A stretch of 64,000 bases of DNA from Buttiauxella massiliensis (GTDB lineage: Bacteria > Pseudomonadota > Gammaproteobacteria > Enterobacterales > Enterobacteriaceae). Positions within the stretch are counted from its first letter, which is position 1. Each line of letters opens with the position of its first letter. Of this stretch, positions 27,410 to 36,407 are shown in pieces. The notes below the pieces were generated by a model. It was given only the letters and a program-made list of their open reading frames with translations, ran no database searches and was not told the origin of the DNA. The stretch spans positions 1-64,000 of the forward strand of contig NZ_LR722658.1 in assembly GCF_902500225.1 (NCBI RefSeq). Reading direction: 5' to 3'. Made by a program: the position numbers and the translations under genes.

Positions 27410-28087
27410 GATGTAGCCTCCTGCTTTGAATTCTCCATTGGTGTAGTGACTTTAATCGGTGCTTTAGCGATTCCAAACCCGGTAAAACCATAAATCAAAG
27501 CAAAGAAAATAGCGGAGTAACACTGTACTGCCCAGGGGAAGAAATCCAGAGTACTTACGCCCAGTGTTGTCGCCATATAGACGCCCGCTGCGGTCCATGG
27601 AATAAGAGGCTCAATCACAGTTCCCGCATCTTCAATGGTGCGGGAAAGATTTTTAGTATCTAAACCCATGCGGCGATACGCATCCTGATAAAGCTCGGCC
27701 GGAACCAGCAGCGCCAGTTTGCCGTTGCTGGTAGCAGCCGTAACCAGAATAGTCGTGCCGATAGTGGCCGCAATCAGTTGACCTACGCTATGAATAACGG
27801 TGAGCAAGTGGTTGATAATGATAGTCAGTGCACCTGTCAGTGTCAGTGCACCAGCAAAAGAGAAAGCACAGAACACCAGCAAGATTGTACTCATCATTGA
27901 GAACAGGCTACCGCGATTAAGCAGGCGAGGTACATCCGCAATCAACCGTGCCCGCCGAACCCCATGATGTGCCGGTGCAAACTGACATCACACTGGTCAG
28001 GAAAAATGCAGCGATACCGTCAAAGCATATGGCATTAGATCCAGCAAAATGCCGAATCAATGATATCTGTTGGTAAAGTCATGCAAC
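27406..28087 (-). pseudogene. nhaC: Deleted NhaC-type Na+/H+ antiporter gene
   Basis: The 3' part encodes the C-terminal 180 residues of an NhaC antiporter (TSNGKLALLVPAELYQDAYR, EDAGTVIEPLIPW). Upstream of about 27950 a different frame reads FFLTSVMSVCTGTSWGSAGT, a conserved motif from the middle of NhaC. Between them a block of perhaps 150 codons is missing and the frame is broken. The N-terminal half is also absent before the racemase terminator. What remains cannot form a working transporter. The downstream lyase gene is intact but may have lost its promoter. Confidence 0.75.
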
Positions 28088-28139
28088 GATTTACTACAAC
28101 GCTCTAAGTTCGCGGCAATAAAAATAAGAGATGCTAATA

Positions 28140-28168
28140 GAAAAAGCCCAGCTTAGAGCTGGGCTAAG
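28140..28168 (-). terminator. Rho-independent terminator after the racemase gene
   Basis: On the minus strand, AGCCCAGC-tctaa-GCTGGGCT followed by TTTTT: an eight-base-pair stem just beyond the racemase stop. Confidence 0.85.
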
Positions 28169-28172
28169 AATA

Positions 28173-29408
28173 TCAATCAACCAGTACGCGCTTGTTCGTA
28201 GCACCCCAGAGAATCGACATTTCGGTAAACAATGCACCACTGATATCTTCTACTTCAGTCGCGGTAATCTCTCCATTCCCCTGCTTACCAAACAGAACAA
28301 CTTCATCCCCAGGCGCAACACCTTTCAAATCGGTCACATCTACTACCACGGTATTCATCGATGTTTTGCCAAGAATGGGTACACGCTGGCCACGAATTAG
28401 TACGTGCCCCGCATTGCTGAACACGCGGCGATAGCCATCGGCATAACCCACCGGAATATTGGCCAGCACAGAGTTACGTTTTAGGGTGTAGGTGCGGTCG
28501 TAACCCACAGTGTTGCCTTTCGGATAGCGGTTCACCGAGGCGATAGAGGATTTCAACGTCATTACGCGTTTGTAATCATTGCTGGCAATGGTATCGCCGT
28601 AAAACACACCGCCAACACGCACCATATCGAGCCAGGATTCAGGTACTGTCAGCGTCGCAAAGCTGTTAGCAACATGCATTGTTACGTCTTCACGTTTCAG
28701 GCCTGTGATATCCAGTACCTGCTGCGACTGAACTTTAAAACGTGCGAGGTCTTTGCGCACTGCCGCCGCATCTTCTTCCGGGTAATGCGACATGATGCCG
28801 ACGATTTTCAAGTGGCTCAGTTCAGAGATAGCTTTCGCATCGTTTAGCCCTTCCTGATTGCTGACTTCCAGCCCGTTACGCGACATGCCACCGGAGTTCA
28901 GCGCCAGATGAATACGCAGCGTTTTCCCCTGTTGTTGAGCAATCGCATCGAGACGTTTTGCCATATCCAGGTTGCCGATTAACTCTTCAGTGTCATAGTC
29001 CGTTGCCTGACGCATCTCGTCTTCGGTCGCATTTCTCACGCGCAGCAAGCGGCCTTTGAAGCCAAGATCACGAACCGTTTTAAGTTCTTCGTTGCTGGCA
29101 ACGCCGATGCATTGCACGTTGTTTGCCAGCATAACCGGCGTGACCAGCGACAGATCGTGCCCGTAGGCATCCCCTTTCAAAATGGCGCACATGGTCGATT
29201 TATTACCCAGCAGTTTTTGTACTTTTTGTACGTTGTATTCCAGCGCACTGCGCGAGATTTCAAGCGTCGTGTTATCAACAACCAGCTGCTGATGGTGGTA
29301 TCCGGCGGCAGAAAGCGTGCTGGTTGGGGGAACGGTGGTGTTGTGGCTATTACAGGCAGTAAGAACAAACAGAGGAATTAAAGCTAAACGGCGTAAATGC
29401 AGTGGCAT
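28173..29408 (-). CDS. Periplasmic lipoprotein amino-acid racemase (broad-specificity alanine racemase type)
   Basis: A 411-residue alanine-racemase fold protein with a lipoprotein signal: LFVLTAC puts the lipidated cysteine at residue 19. The PLP lysine is in [11 protein letters not shown] and the opposite-face tyrosine in [11 protein letters not shown]. Cysteines near residues 73 and 99 match the disulfide pair reported for periplasmic broad-specificity racemases such as Vibrio BsrV. Such enzymes make non-canonical D-amino acids (D-Met, D-Leu, D-Lys, D-Arg) that modify peptidoglycan or signal in the medium. It is longer than cytoplasmic Alr (about 360) because of the export signal and linker. 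It stands alone with its own terminator. Confidence 0.8.
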   Translation of the reverse strand: MPLHLRRLALIPLFVLTACNSHNTTVPPTSTLSAAGYHHQQLVVDNTTLEISRSALEYNVQKVQKLLGNKSTMCAILKGDAYGHDLSLVTPVMLANNVQCIGVASNEELKTVRDLGFKGRLLRVRNATEDEMRQATDYDTEELIGNLDMAKRLDAIAQQQGKTLRIHLALNSGGMSRNGLEVSNQEGLNDAKAISELSHLKIVGIMSHYPEEDAAAVRKDLARFKVQSQQVLDITGLKREDVTMHVANSFATLTVPESWLDMVRVGGVFYGDTIASNDYKRVMTLKSSIASVNRYPKGNTVGYDRTYTLKRNSVLANIPVGYADGYRRVFSNAGHVLIRGQRVPILGKTSMNTVVVDVTDLKGVAPGDEVVLFGKQGNGEITATEVEDISGALFTEMSILWGATNKRVLVD

Positions 29409-29532
29409 GCTGACTCCTTAGCAAGGTTAAAGGGGTTCGTAGCGACCCCAAATTCATAAGAAAAACCAGGTTATCCTGCTGATTTTTATTCTAATTTAAT
29501 GGCATTTTCTTAAACATGACATAGCGGGCTGC

Positions 29533-29569
29533 AAAAAAAGAGCCTGCTCACTTTCGCGGTCAGGCTCTT
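29533..29569 (-). terminator. Rho-independent terminator after the adhesin gene
   Basis: On the minus strand GAGCCTG and CAGGCTC form a stem around a GC-containing loop, followed by seven T residues, 22 bases beyond the adhesin stop. Confidence 0.85.
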
Positions 29570-29590
29570 ATTCATTACCAGTGTTAACCG

Positions 29591-32500
29591 TTAATACTGG
29601 TGTTCTGGTTTATGTAATAAATGATCAAACGATGAGTGCTGCATACTGTCCATTCCCGCAGACTCAGACACCATTACTGGAGCCGCATGCGCTTTAGGAT
29701 CGATAATCGTCGGTTCATTACCCGATTGCTCAGTGCCTTTAATCAAGCTGGTAATATCCGAGCCATGCTCAAGTTCATGAGCCAAATCACTCAGGTTTAT
29801 GCGGTCGTCAACATGTTGACCCTTCTCAGCCACCAGATCGGGACTGCCGGATTGGTGCGAGGCGCTATCCGCTGATGAAGCTGGTGCAGGAAGGAAAAGA
29901 TCATCACTATTTTCCAGCAAGTTATTAAGCGAATGGGACTGTTCAGTGTGATGTTCAACAACAGCGTGAACAGCGTTTTCTTCGGCCAACGGTGCAGGAG
30001 GTGCGGCTGGAAGTAACGAATGCTCAGCTTCAGGTACCGGAGCATCGGAATGAGATATCAATGTACGACCCTCGTTTGGTGTATGGACAGTGCCATCACC
30101 GTAGATCACCCCTTCAAGATGGTTCATGCCCTGTAGATGCAGCCCCTGCCCTCCATTGCCCGTCACCGTTACATTATCCAGCGTGTTCACATTGGTCTGC
30201 GCATTGTTATTACTGCTGAATGAGAATTCGAAATCGGACTCTTTTCCATCCTGCAAGAAGACGTAGTCTTTGTGCCCACCGTCGACTGACTGTGTCGTGC
30301 CGTTGATCCCGTTCAGGCCCTGGTGGTTGCCATCCCGTGTGTAGCCGCTGCCGTCATGCACGACGAATACATCAGCATGGCTACCATCACCATTAACGTT
30401 ACCGTCTTTGTAATGGTTTATCTGAGTTTTGGGGTCGGCACACTTCGGCTCGGAATCGCCTTCACTCAACCAGACATGCACATTTGAACCAATGCTGACA
30501 ATTTTCCCATCCTGAACATCGAAGCCATCAGCTGTTTCACTGCCACCATTGATATGGGTAATTTGGCTGTGTGGTTCAGGAGTATGAGTCTCAGGCTCGG
30601 CGGCGGCAGGAGCATCACTGGAAGGCGCGCCAGGGAGCTGATCATCACTGACATCATGATCGGCCGTCGCGGTGGTGTAGTGCCCTGTCTCATCTTTAAC
30701 AGTGATGCTGACGTGAATGGACTCCCCCGTTTTCAGGTCTGCGGGATCGACATCAATATGGTAGCCCTTGTGCCCATCACCCAGGTCAACGACGACGCCT
30801 TTATAGTGATGGTCGTTGATGGTCAGCTTAACAATGTCACCCAAATCTACGTCGCCCGTTACTGTGCCGGTGACAATGGAATGCTGCTCAGTTGGTTTCT
30901 CTGCTGGTGTATCGGTTTCAACCGATGTACTCCCCACATTTTGCGTATGAACAGTACCATCGCCGAGAATCACCCCTTCGATATGGTTTATCCCATGAAG
31001 ATCCAGAGTGTGCCCCTGACCATCAGAGCCGGTAATCGAAACACTTTCCTGCGTATTCACATTGGTTTGTGAATTGTTATTGGTACCGTTTTCGACGTGG
31101 TAATCAGTATCTTTGCCATCCTGCACGAAGACGTAATCTTTATGCCCGCCCTGCTCAGCCTGCGTATTACCGTTTATGGCGTTCAGTGCGTGGAATGTGC
31201 CATCTCCCTGCCTATATTGGCTGCCTGGATGCACGACAAAGATATCGGAATAATGCCCATCTCCGTTCTGGTTACCGTCGTTGTAATGCTGGATCTGGTG
31301 TACAGGATCGGCACACTGCGGCTCGACATCCCCCTCGCTCAAATAGATACGCACATTTGAACCAATGCTGACAATTTTCCCGTCCTGAACATCAAAACCA
31401 TCTGGTGCTCCACTGCCACCATTAATACGGGTGATCGTGTCGTGCGGTTCACCCGTCTGCGGCACAGATTCAGTCTCGACAGAATCGATGGTGATCCTAA
31501 CTTCACCTTTCTGATTCGGTGGAGTCACATCTACTGGTGGGATCACATCAACCGGTGGAGTCACGTCTACCGGTGGAGTTACGTCAACCGGCGGGGTCAC
31601 TTCTACCGGTGGAATTACGTCAACCGGCGGGGTCACATCGACCGGTGGGATCACATCGACCGGTGGAGTCACATCGACCGGTGGGATCACATCGACCGGC
31701 GGGGTCACATCGACCGGCGGGGTCACATCGACCGACGGAGTCACATCGACCGGCGGGGTCACGTCTACTGGTGGAGTCACATCGACCGGTGGAGTCACAT
31801 CGACCGGCGGAGTCACATCGACCGGCGGGGTCACGTCTACCGGTGGAGTCACATCGACCGGTGGAGTCACATCGACCGGTGGGATCACGTCTACTGGTGG
31901 CGTCACATCGACCGGTGGGATCACATCGACCGGCGGAGTCACATCTACTGGTGGGATCACATCAACCGGTGGAGTCACGTCTACCGGTGGAGTTACGTCA
32001 ACCGGCGGGGTCACTTCGACCGGCGGAGTCACATCGACCGGCGGGGTCACGTCTACTGGTGGAGTCACATCGACCGGTGGAGTCACATCGACCGGTGGAG
32101 TCACATCGACCGGTGGGATCACATCGACCGGTGGGATCACATCGACCGGCGGAGTCACATCGACCGGCGGGATCACGTCTACCGGCGGAGTCACATCGAC
32201 CGGTGGGATCACATCGACCGGCGGAGTCACATCGACCGGCGGGGTCACATCGACCGGTGGAGTCACATCGACCGGCGGAGTCACGTCTACCGGCGGAGTC
32301 ACGTCTACCGGCGGAGTCACGTCTACCGGCGGGGTCACGTCTACTGGTGGAGTCACATCGACCGGCGGAGTCACGTCTACCGGCGGAGTCACATCGACCG
32401 GCGGAGTCACATCGACCGGTGGGATCACATCGACCGGTGGAGTCACATCGACCGGTGGGGTCACATCTACCGGCGGGGTCACGTCTACCGGTGGAGTTAC

Positions 32501-33085
32501 GTTAACGGGTGGCGCGTCGGTGTGCGGCCTTTCAGGTGTAGTAACTATCGAAACAACAGCTTCAGCTATGATGGGAGCGGTATTTACACCCAGGGAGGAA
32601 TGAGTTGGCGCAGTGTATGTATCAAATTCGTTGTGAGCCAGTACCGGAGAATCTAATCCGCTGGTTGGAAAACCTGAAGTAGCGTCAACCACTTCGCCAG
32701 TCAGCTCCACTCGCTCAATGAAATGCCCGCCGCCGCCAGTACCGGCTTCGATTGGCTCTTCATTACCAGCAGCAGTTGCTTCCAGTGCTTTAGTCGGGTC
32801 AACACCCTCTGTAATTGCCTGCTGGAGTGCCACAACATCATCAGTCGCGTGCTCAGTGTTAGCTGCGGCAGTTACGCCGCTTTGATCACTCCAGTGGCTA
32901 TTACGCCCCATATCCATTGTATGACCATCGGATAAGTTCACCGTTAATGCGCCGTTAGCACCGGTTACGATTTCTTCTCCAGCGAAGATTCGATCCCCTT
33001 CATGCAATTCACGCTGCGTTCCATCAACAGCAATAGCAAAAACCTGTCCAATGACTACTTTGACGATACCGAGAATATTGTGCAA
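29591..33085 (-). CDS. LapA-like surface adhesin with retention module and PVDVTP repeats
   Basis: A 1164-residue acidic protein. Residues 1-125 are a retention module of LapA/BrtA-type adhesins (VIGQVFAIAVDGTQRELHEGD, GEEIVTGANGALTV) with a TAAG motif at 104-107, the type of site cleaved by LapG proteases, followed by a GTGGGGHFIE linker. Residues 192-523 are about 55 tandem PPVDVT units. Then come two homologous modules of about 165 residues (540-705 and 850-1010, each with INGGS, DGFDVQDGKIVSIGSN, GGHKDYVF, VNT and EGVI.GDGTVHT), separated by an Ig-like segment. Near residue 1090, DDRINLSDL resembles type I secretion C-terminal domains. It is much shorter than classical LapA, and no LapBCE exporter is adjacent. 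Confidence 0.7.
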   Translation of the reverse strand: MHNILGIVKVVIGQVFAIAVDGTQRELHEGDRIFAGEEIVTGANGALTVNLSDGHTMDMGRNSHWSDQSGVTAAANTEHATDDVVALQQAITEGVDPTKALEATAAGNEEPIEAGTGGGGHFIERVELTGEVVDATSGFPTSGLDSPVLAHNEFDTYTAPTHSSLGVNTAPIIAEAVVSIVTTPERPHTDAPPVNVTPPVDVTPPVDVTPPVDVTPPVDVIPPVDVTPPVDVTPPVDVTPPVDVTPPVDVTPPVDVTPPVDVTPPVDVTPPVDVTPPVDVTPPVDVTPPVDVIPPVDVTPPVDVIPPVDVTPPVDVIPPVDVIPPVDVTPPVDVTPPVDVTPPVDVTPPVDVTPPVEVTPPVDVTPPVDVTPPVDVIPPVDVTPPVDVIPPVDVTPPVDVIPPVDVTPPVDVTPPVDVTPPVDVTPPVDVTPPVDVTPPVDVTPPVDVTPSVDVTPPVDVTPPVDVIPPVDVTPPVDVIPPVDVTPPVDVIPPVEVTPPVDVTPPVDVTPPVDVIPPVDVTPPNQKGEVRITIDSVETESVPQTGEPHDTITRINGGSGAPDGFDVQDGKIVSIGSNVRIYLSEGDVEPQCADPVHQIQHYNDGNQNGDGHYSDIFVVHPGSQYRQGDGTFHALNAINGNTQAEQGGHKDYVFVQDGKDTDYHVENGTNNNSQTNVNTQESVSITGSDGQGHTLDLHGINHIEGVILGDGTVHTQNVGSTSVETDTPAEKPTEQHSIVTGTVTGDVDLGDIVKLTINDHHYKGVVVDLGDGHKGYHIDVDPADLKTGESIHVSITVKDETGHYTTATADHDVSDDQLPGAPSSDAPAAAEPETHTPEPHSQITHINGGSETADGFDVQDGKIVSIGSNVHVWLSEGDSEPKCADPKTQINHYKDGNVNGDGSHADVFVVHDGSGYTRDGNHQGLNGINGTTQSVDGGHKDYVFLQDGKESDFEFSFSSNNNAQTNVNTLDNVTVTGNGGQGLHLQGMNHLEGVIYGDGTVHTPNEGRTLISHSDAPVPEAEHSLLPAAPPAPLAEENAVHAVVEHHTEQSHSLNNLLENSDDLFLPAPASSADSASHQSGSPDLVAEKGQHVDDRINLSDLAHELEHGSDITSLIKGTEQSGNEPTIIDPKAHAAPVMVSESAGMDSMQHSSFDHLLHKPEHQY
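31517..32512 (-). repeat. 18-base tandem repeat array coding (PPVDVT)n
   Basis: About 55 copies of an 18-base unit within the adhesin gene. Unit variants differ mainly at silent positions plus T/I, D/E, D/N and P/S substitutions. Blocks of units recur in the same order, suggesting segmental duplications. Such arrays change length by slippage or recombination in multiples of 18, keeping the frame open and varying the stalk length. Confidence 0.95.
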
Positions 33086-33114
33086 ACCACTTGCCCCTGA
33101 GTATTGATATTACA

Positions 33115-33310
33115 TATACCCGTCATACTTCAAGTTGCATGTGCGTTGGCAATACTCGCTCACCCCAGTCACTTACTTGAGTAAGCTTCCGGGAATTAAT
33201 GAGAGACTCCTGCCTCTCACTGGAGGCCAGCCTTTGGCTGGTCAAATTCGTTCCCAACGAATTTGTCACTGCGTCGCCGCCTTCCTACAACTCGAACTAT
33301 TTTGGGTATA
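33115..33310. repeat. Long ERIC variant upstream of the adhesin gene
   Basis: The terminal repeats TATACCC/GGGTATA enclose typical ERIC blocks (CGTCATACTTCAAGTTGC, CGCTCACCCCAGTCACTTAC, GCCGCCTTCCTACAACTCGAA). About 70 extra bases (33200-33270) hold three consecutive hairpins: TGAGAG/CTCTCA, CCAGCC/GGCTGG and a perfect ten-base-pair stem CAAATTCGTT/AACGAATTTG. It lies about 30 bases upstream of the adhesin start, so it is probably in its promoter or leader. Confidence 0.85.
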
Positions 33311-34032
33311 GATGCAACAAAATAAGAACTTCGACGTTTCACTTTGTCTAAAAATGAACATCGTTCTATAATTAAAATATTAGTGTTAACTTATTATTTA
33401 CAATGAGTTCTGTATAAAATACGCGCTACAACCAGCTACATAATAACTTACACTAAAAAATATAGTGAGGAACATCTCAAATAATAAAAAATTCATTTCC
33501 CAGAAAGAAATCAGGCTGATTCATATGCAGGTCTATTAAAATAAAAAACAAAACATCCACTTTTGAATAATCATGGCGTTTATTATGCAAAATCGCTCTA
33601 ACTGCATAAATAACAAACAGTGATATTATATATTTGTATCCGTGATGTTAAGATATTATCACCAAACAAATAATGTCCATTATTCTACATTTCAAATCAA
33701 AATCACCCAGACTTATCGTAGGCAATAAATTAAACAGCAGTTATAAAACCTACAAAAATATAACCAATAGGATATTCATACTGTAATTATCTGATTTAAA
33801 ATTGCTTCGTTCACTGCCAATATTGATGATTATTTCAACACCTACCTCATAACCTTGATTACAGTATAAATAATTTCATTCTCTCTCTTGCCGGTGAACT
33901 AAACTTTGCAAGAAGCCCGTACGACAGCAGCCCCATCATTTACATAATGAAATCATCTGCAAAGATTCGAACGGGACAGAAATTTTGGCAAGAATGAGAA
34001 TACCCACGCGCTCACCACTTTTGGGAAACTCG
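33311..34032. other. AT-rich gene-free region between adhesin and porin genes
   Basis: About 700 bases of very AT-rich DNA with no supported gene on either strand. It must contain the divergent promoters of the adhesin and the MipA-type protein. The composition is suggestive of H-NS-silenced DNA, but no specific operator is recognised. Confidence 0.45.
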
Positions 34033-34830
34033 ATGAGACCAGACCGACATTTTGCTGCACTCTGCTCCCTGCTGTTATTAAGTACATACGCGAAAGCCGA
34101 AGTTGATCTCGGCTCCTTAGACTTATTCGCCAAGGACAATGTCACCAGCCCCATCCCTAAAGGCCTGGTCCTGGGCGGGGCTGTCATTAGCGGCACGCCA
34201 CGTTACGAGGCGCAGAAAAATGATACTTATATCATCCCCGGCGCTGTCTATTTTGGCGAACAATTTATGTATCTGGGCGACCGTGCGCGCTACTACTTTC
34301 ACCTGGACGATAAAGTAGCTGCTTATGCATATGGCAGGTTCCGCTTTGGCAACCTTGACCCCGATGATGAAGATGCATTCGATGGGATGAATAAGCGAAA
34401 ATCAGAGTTAGAAGCTGGGGTCGGTGGAACTATCATTACCCCTTACGCCCTGCTTAGTGCGCGAATTAGTTCAGATGTAACAGGTCGTAGTAATGGTCAG
34501 GAATTATTGCTGTGGGCTGATTTTCCAATCATTAAGGGAAATTTGTTGGTTATGCCCGGCATGGGGATGATGATTCGCAGCGATAAGATGGCGAACTATT
34601 ACTTCGGCGGTGTCTCGAAAAGCGAAGCAACACCTGAACGCTCGAAATGGGATACCGGTACTACCTTCTCCCCAATGGCTGCAGTAATTACCAGCTATCG
34701 CTTCAATTCCAAATGGCTAGGAATGTTTGCTGCCAACTATGAATTTTATGACAAAGATATCGCTGATAGTCCAATCGTTCAGCATAACGGAGAGCTGTAT
34801 GGGCTCCTTGCCGTCGGCTATATCTGGTAG
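34033..34830 (+). CDS. MipA/OmpV family outer-membrane protein
   Basis: A 265-residue protein. The start at 34033 gives signal peptide MRPDRHFAALCSLLLLSTYAKA; the frame is open 16 codons further upstream (TTG/ATG) but that would bury the signal. The mature part is a beta-barrel with alternating aromatic segments (MYLGDRARYYFHLDD, AYAYGRFRFGN) and a terminal aromatic residue (VGYIW), typical of MipA/OmpV proteins, which scaffold murein enzymes or act as small pores. Monocistronic; a GGGAA ribosome binding site precedes the ATG. Confidence 0.8.
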   Translation: MRPDRHFAALCSLLLLSTYAKAEVDLGSLDLFAKDNVTSPIPKGLVLGGAVISGTPRYEAQKNDTYIIPGAVYFGEQFMYLGDRARYYFHLDDKVAAYAYGRFRFGNLDPDDEDAFDGMNKRKSELEAGVGGTIITPYALLSARISSDVTGRSNGQELLLWADFPIIKGNLLVMPGMGMMIRSDKMANYYFGGVSKSEATPERSKWDTGTTFSPMAAVITSYRFNSKWLGMFAANYEFYDKDIADSPIVQHNGELYGLLAVGYIW

Positions 34831-35008
34831 AGATAAATATGCTGAGTCAGGTTCTAATAAATAAACTGACTCAGCAACACCGTGCAATTTATTATCCCCG
34901 GTTGCTGATAATATTTTATAAACCTTAGCCATCTCAAATAAATGGCATTATCCATCGTGTTTGCAGCATGATTTATTCAACGCCGAAGGGAGCACCAGGT
35001 ATTGATAT

Positions 35009-36211
35009 TTACTGGGTGCTTCTCGTGCTCAATGCCATTACCGCACTGGCCACGGTGAATAAGCCAATAATCCAGGCCATCGTCCACGGCGTTCCATCAC
35101 TGAGCAGCGCCAGCAGCAAAGAAGAGATAATCCCGCTGCCGTATTGCAGCGAACCCATAAATGCTGAGGCTGAACCGGCAACGTTAGGTACGGAGTCGAG
35201 TGCAGCAGCGGTGGATGTCGCCGCAATAATGCCGTTCATTGAAAAGAAGACAAAAACCGCAGCCACAATCAAAATCAACCCACCGATTTCCAGCTTCGCA
35301 GCAGCAGCCAGAACCAAAGCGGCAACGGCGGCAGTCACCACTGCGAATTTCAGCAGCACTTCGAGCGAATAGTGTTGCACCAGACGGCGATTTATCACGC
35401 TCATGCCCATTAGCCCAACAATGTTCAACGCAAATAGCCAGCCGTAGTGCTGTGGCTCCACGCCAAAGTAAGTGATATAGACAAATGGCGAGCCGGTAAT
35501 AAACGCATAGGCCGCGACGTAATAGAAGGTCAGGCATAGGGTAAAACGCATGAAAGTAGTGTTCGTTAGTAGCGCGTAGTAGTTACGAAATGCGCTGGGT
35601 AACGAGGCTTTTACCCGCTTTTCTTGCGGCAATGTTTCAGGCAACCAGAACAGTGAAACAAACATCAACCCACCAATTACCGCCAACAGCCAAAAAATGG
35701 CGTGCCAGGAGGTGATTTTAATCATCTGCCCACCGAGCAATGGCCCGGCAATGGGTGCAATCGCCATAATTATCATTAATGTAGAAAGCATTTGCGCAGC
35801 GCGTGTACGGCTGAACAAATCGCGGATCATCGCTCGCGCCAGCATCGGCCCGGTGCAGGCGCCCAGAGCCTGGAACACGCGCCAGAAAACTATTTGCGAA
35901 ATATCGGTGGAAAGTGCGCAGCCTACGGAGCCAATCATAAACAGCGCCATACCAATAAATAACGGCAGGCGGCGGCCAAAGTGATCGCTTAACGGCCCCC
36001 AAATCAACTGGGCGACACAAAAGCCCATTAAGAACCCGGTGATCGTCAGTTCCGCATTACCGTGTAGGTCCAGGGCCATTAACGGCATGGCTGGCAAATA
36101 AATATCAGTCGATAAAGAAGTGAACGCCATTAACGCGCTAAGAATAATCACGAAAGAGAGGCCGGCCGTTTTACTGGCTGCGGTCTGCACGCGCGCCTGA
36201 GAGTCAATCAT
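35009..36211 (-). CDS. Bcr/CflA family multidrug efflux MFS transporter
   Basis: A 400-residue, 12-helix major facilitator. After a short N-terminal tail come LSALMAFTSLSTDIYLPAMP, the Bcr/CflA signature, and WGPLSDHFGRRLPLF (MFS motif A). The family exports bicyclomycin, chloramphenicol and similar compounds by proton antiport. The ATG at 36211 is chosen; the open frame 27 codons upstream lies in the divergent promoter region. It is transcribed away from the YghA-like dehydrogenase gene. Confidence 0.85.
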   Translation of the reverse strand: MIDSQARVQTAASKTAGLSFVIILSALMAFTSLSTDIYLPAMPLMALDLHGNAELTITGFLMGFCVAQLIWGPLSDHFGRRLPLFIGMALFMIGSVGCALSTDISQIVFWRVFQALGACTGPMLARAMIRDLFSRTRAAQMLSTLMIIMAIAPIAGPLLGGQMIKITSWHAIFWLLAVIGGLMFVSLFWLPETLPQEKRVKASLPSAFRNYYALLTNTTFMRFTLCLTFYYVAAYAFITGSPFVYITYFGVEPQHYGWLFALNIVGLMGMSVINRRLVQHYSLEVLLKFAVVTAAVAALVLAAAAKLEIGGLILIVAAVFVFFSMNGIIAATSTAAALDSVPNVAGSASAFMGSLQYGSGIISSLLLALLSDGTPWTMAWIIGLFTVASAVMALSTRSTQ

Positions 36212-36407
36212 AGAATTTGGTACCCGAATAAGAGAGGCGCTTATAGTAGCGACTGCGCACAAAAAGATAATCCTGGATAATCGGATAGCCATTATGAATC
36301 GTACTCATGAATACATTTAACGCCAGGGGAAATCCTGGTTGCCCTCCAGCCTGCTGAGTTTGTCCTATGCTTACTGTCTGCGTTTGAAATGCCAACAGGA
36401 GAAAAGT

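Noticed and set aside
31517-32512. Possible CRISPR array
   Set aside because: Units are contiguous 18-base coding repeats without unique spacers, and no cas genes are nearby.
31442-32656. Long open frames on the plus strand across the adhesin repeat array
   Set aside because: An 18-base repeat without stops in one frame stays open in others; the translations (HIDRW- and ESHRPA-type repeats) are by-products and have no ribosome binding site.
33985-34032. Upstream start for the MipA/OmpV protein
   Set aside because: It would place 16 polar residues before the signal peptide; the internal ATG at 34033 gives a normal signal sequence.
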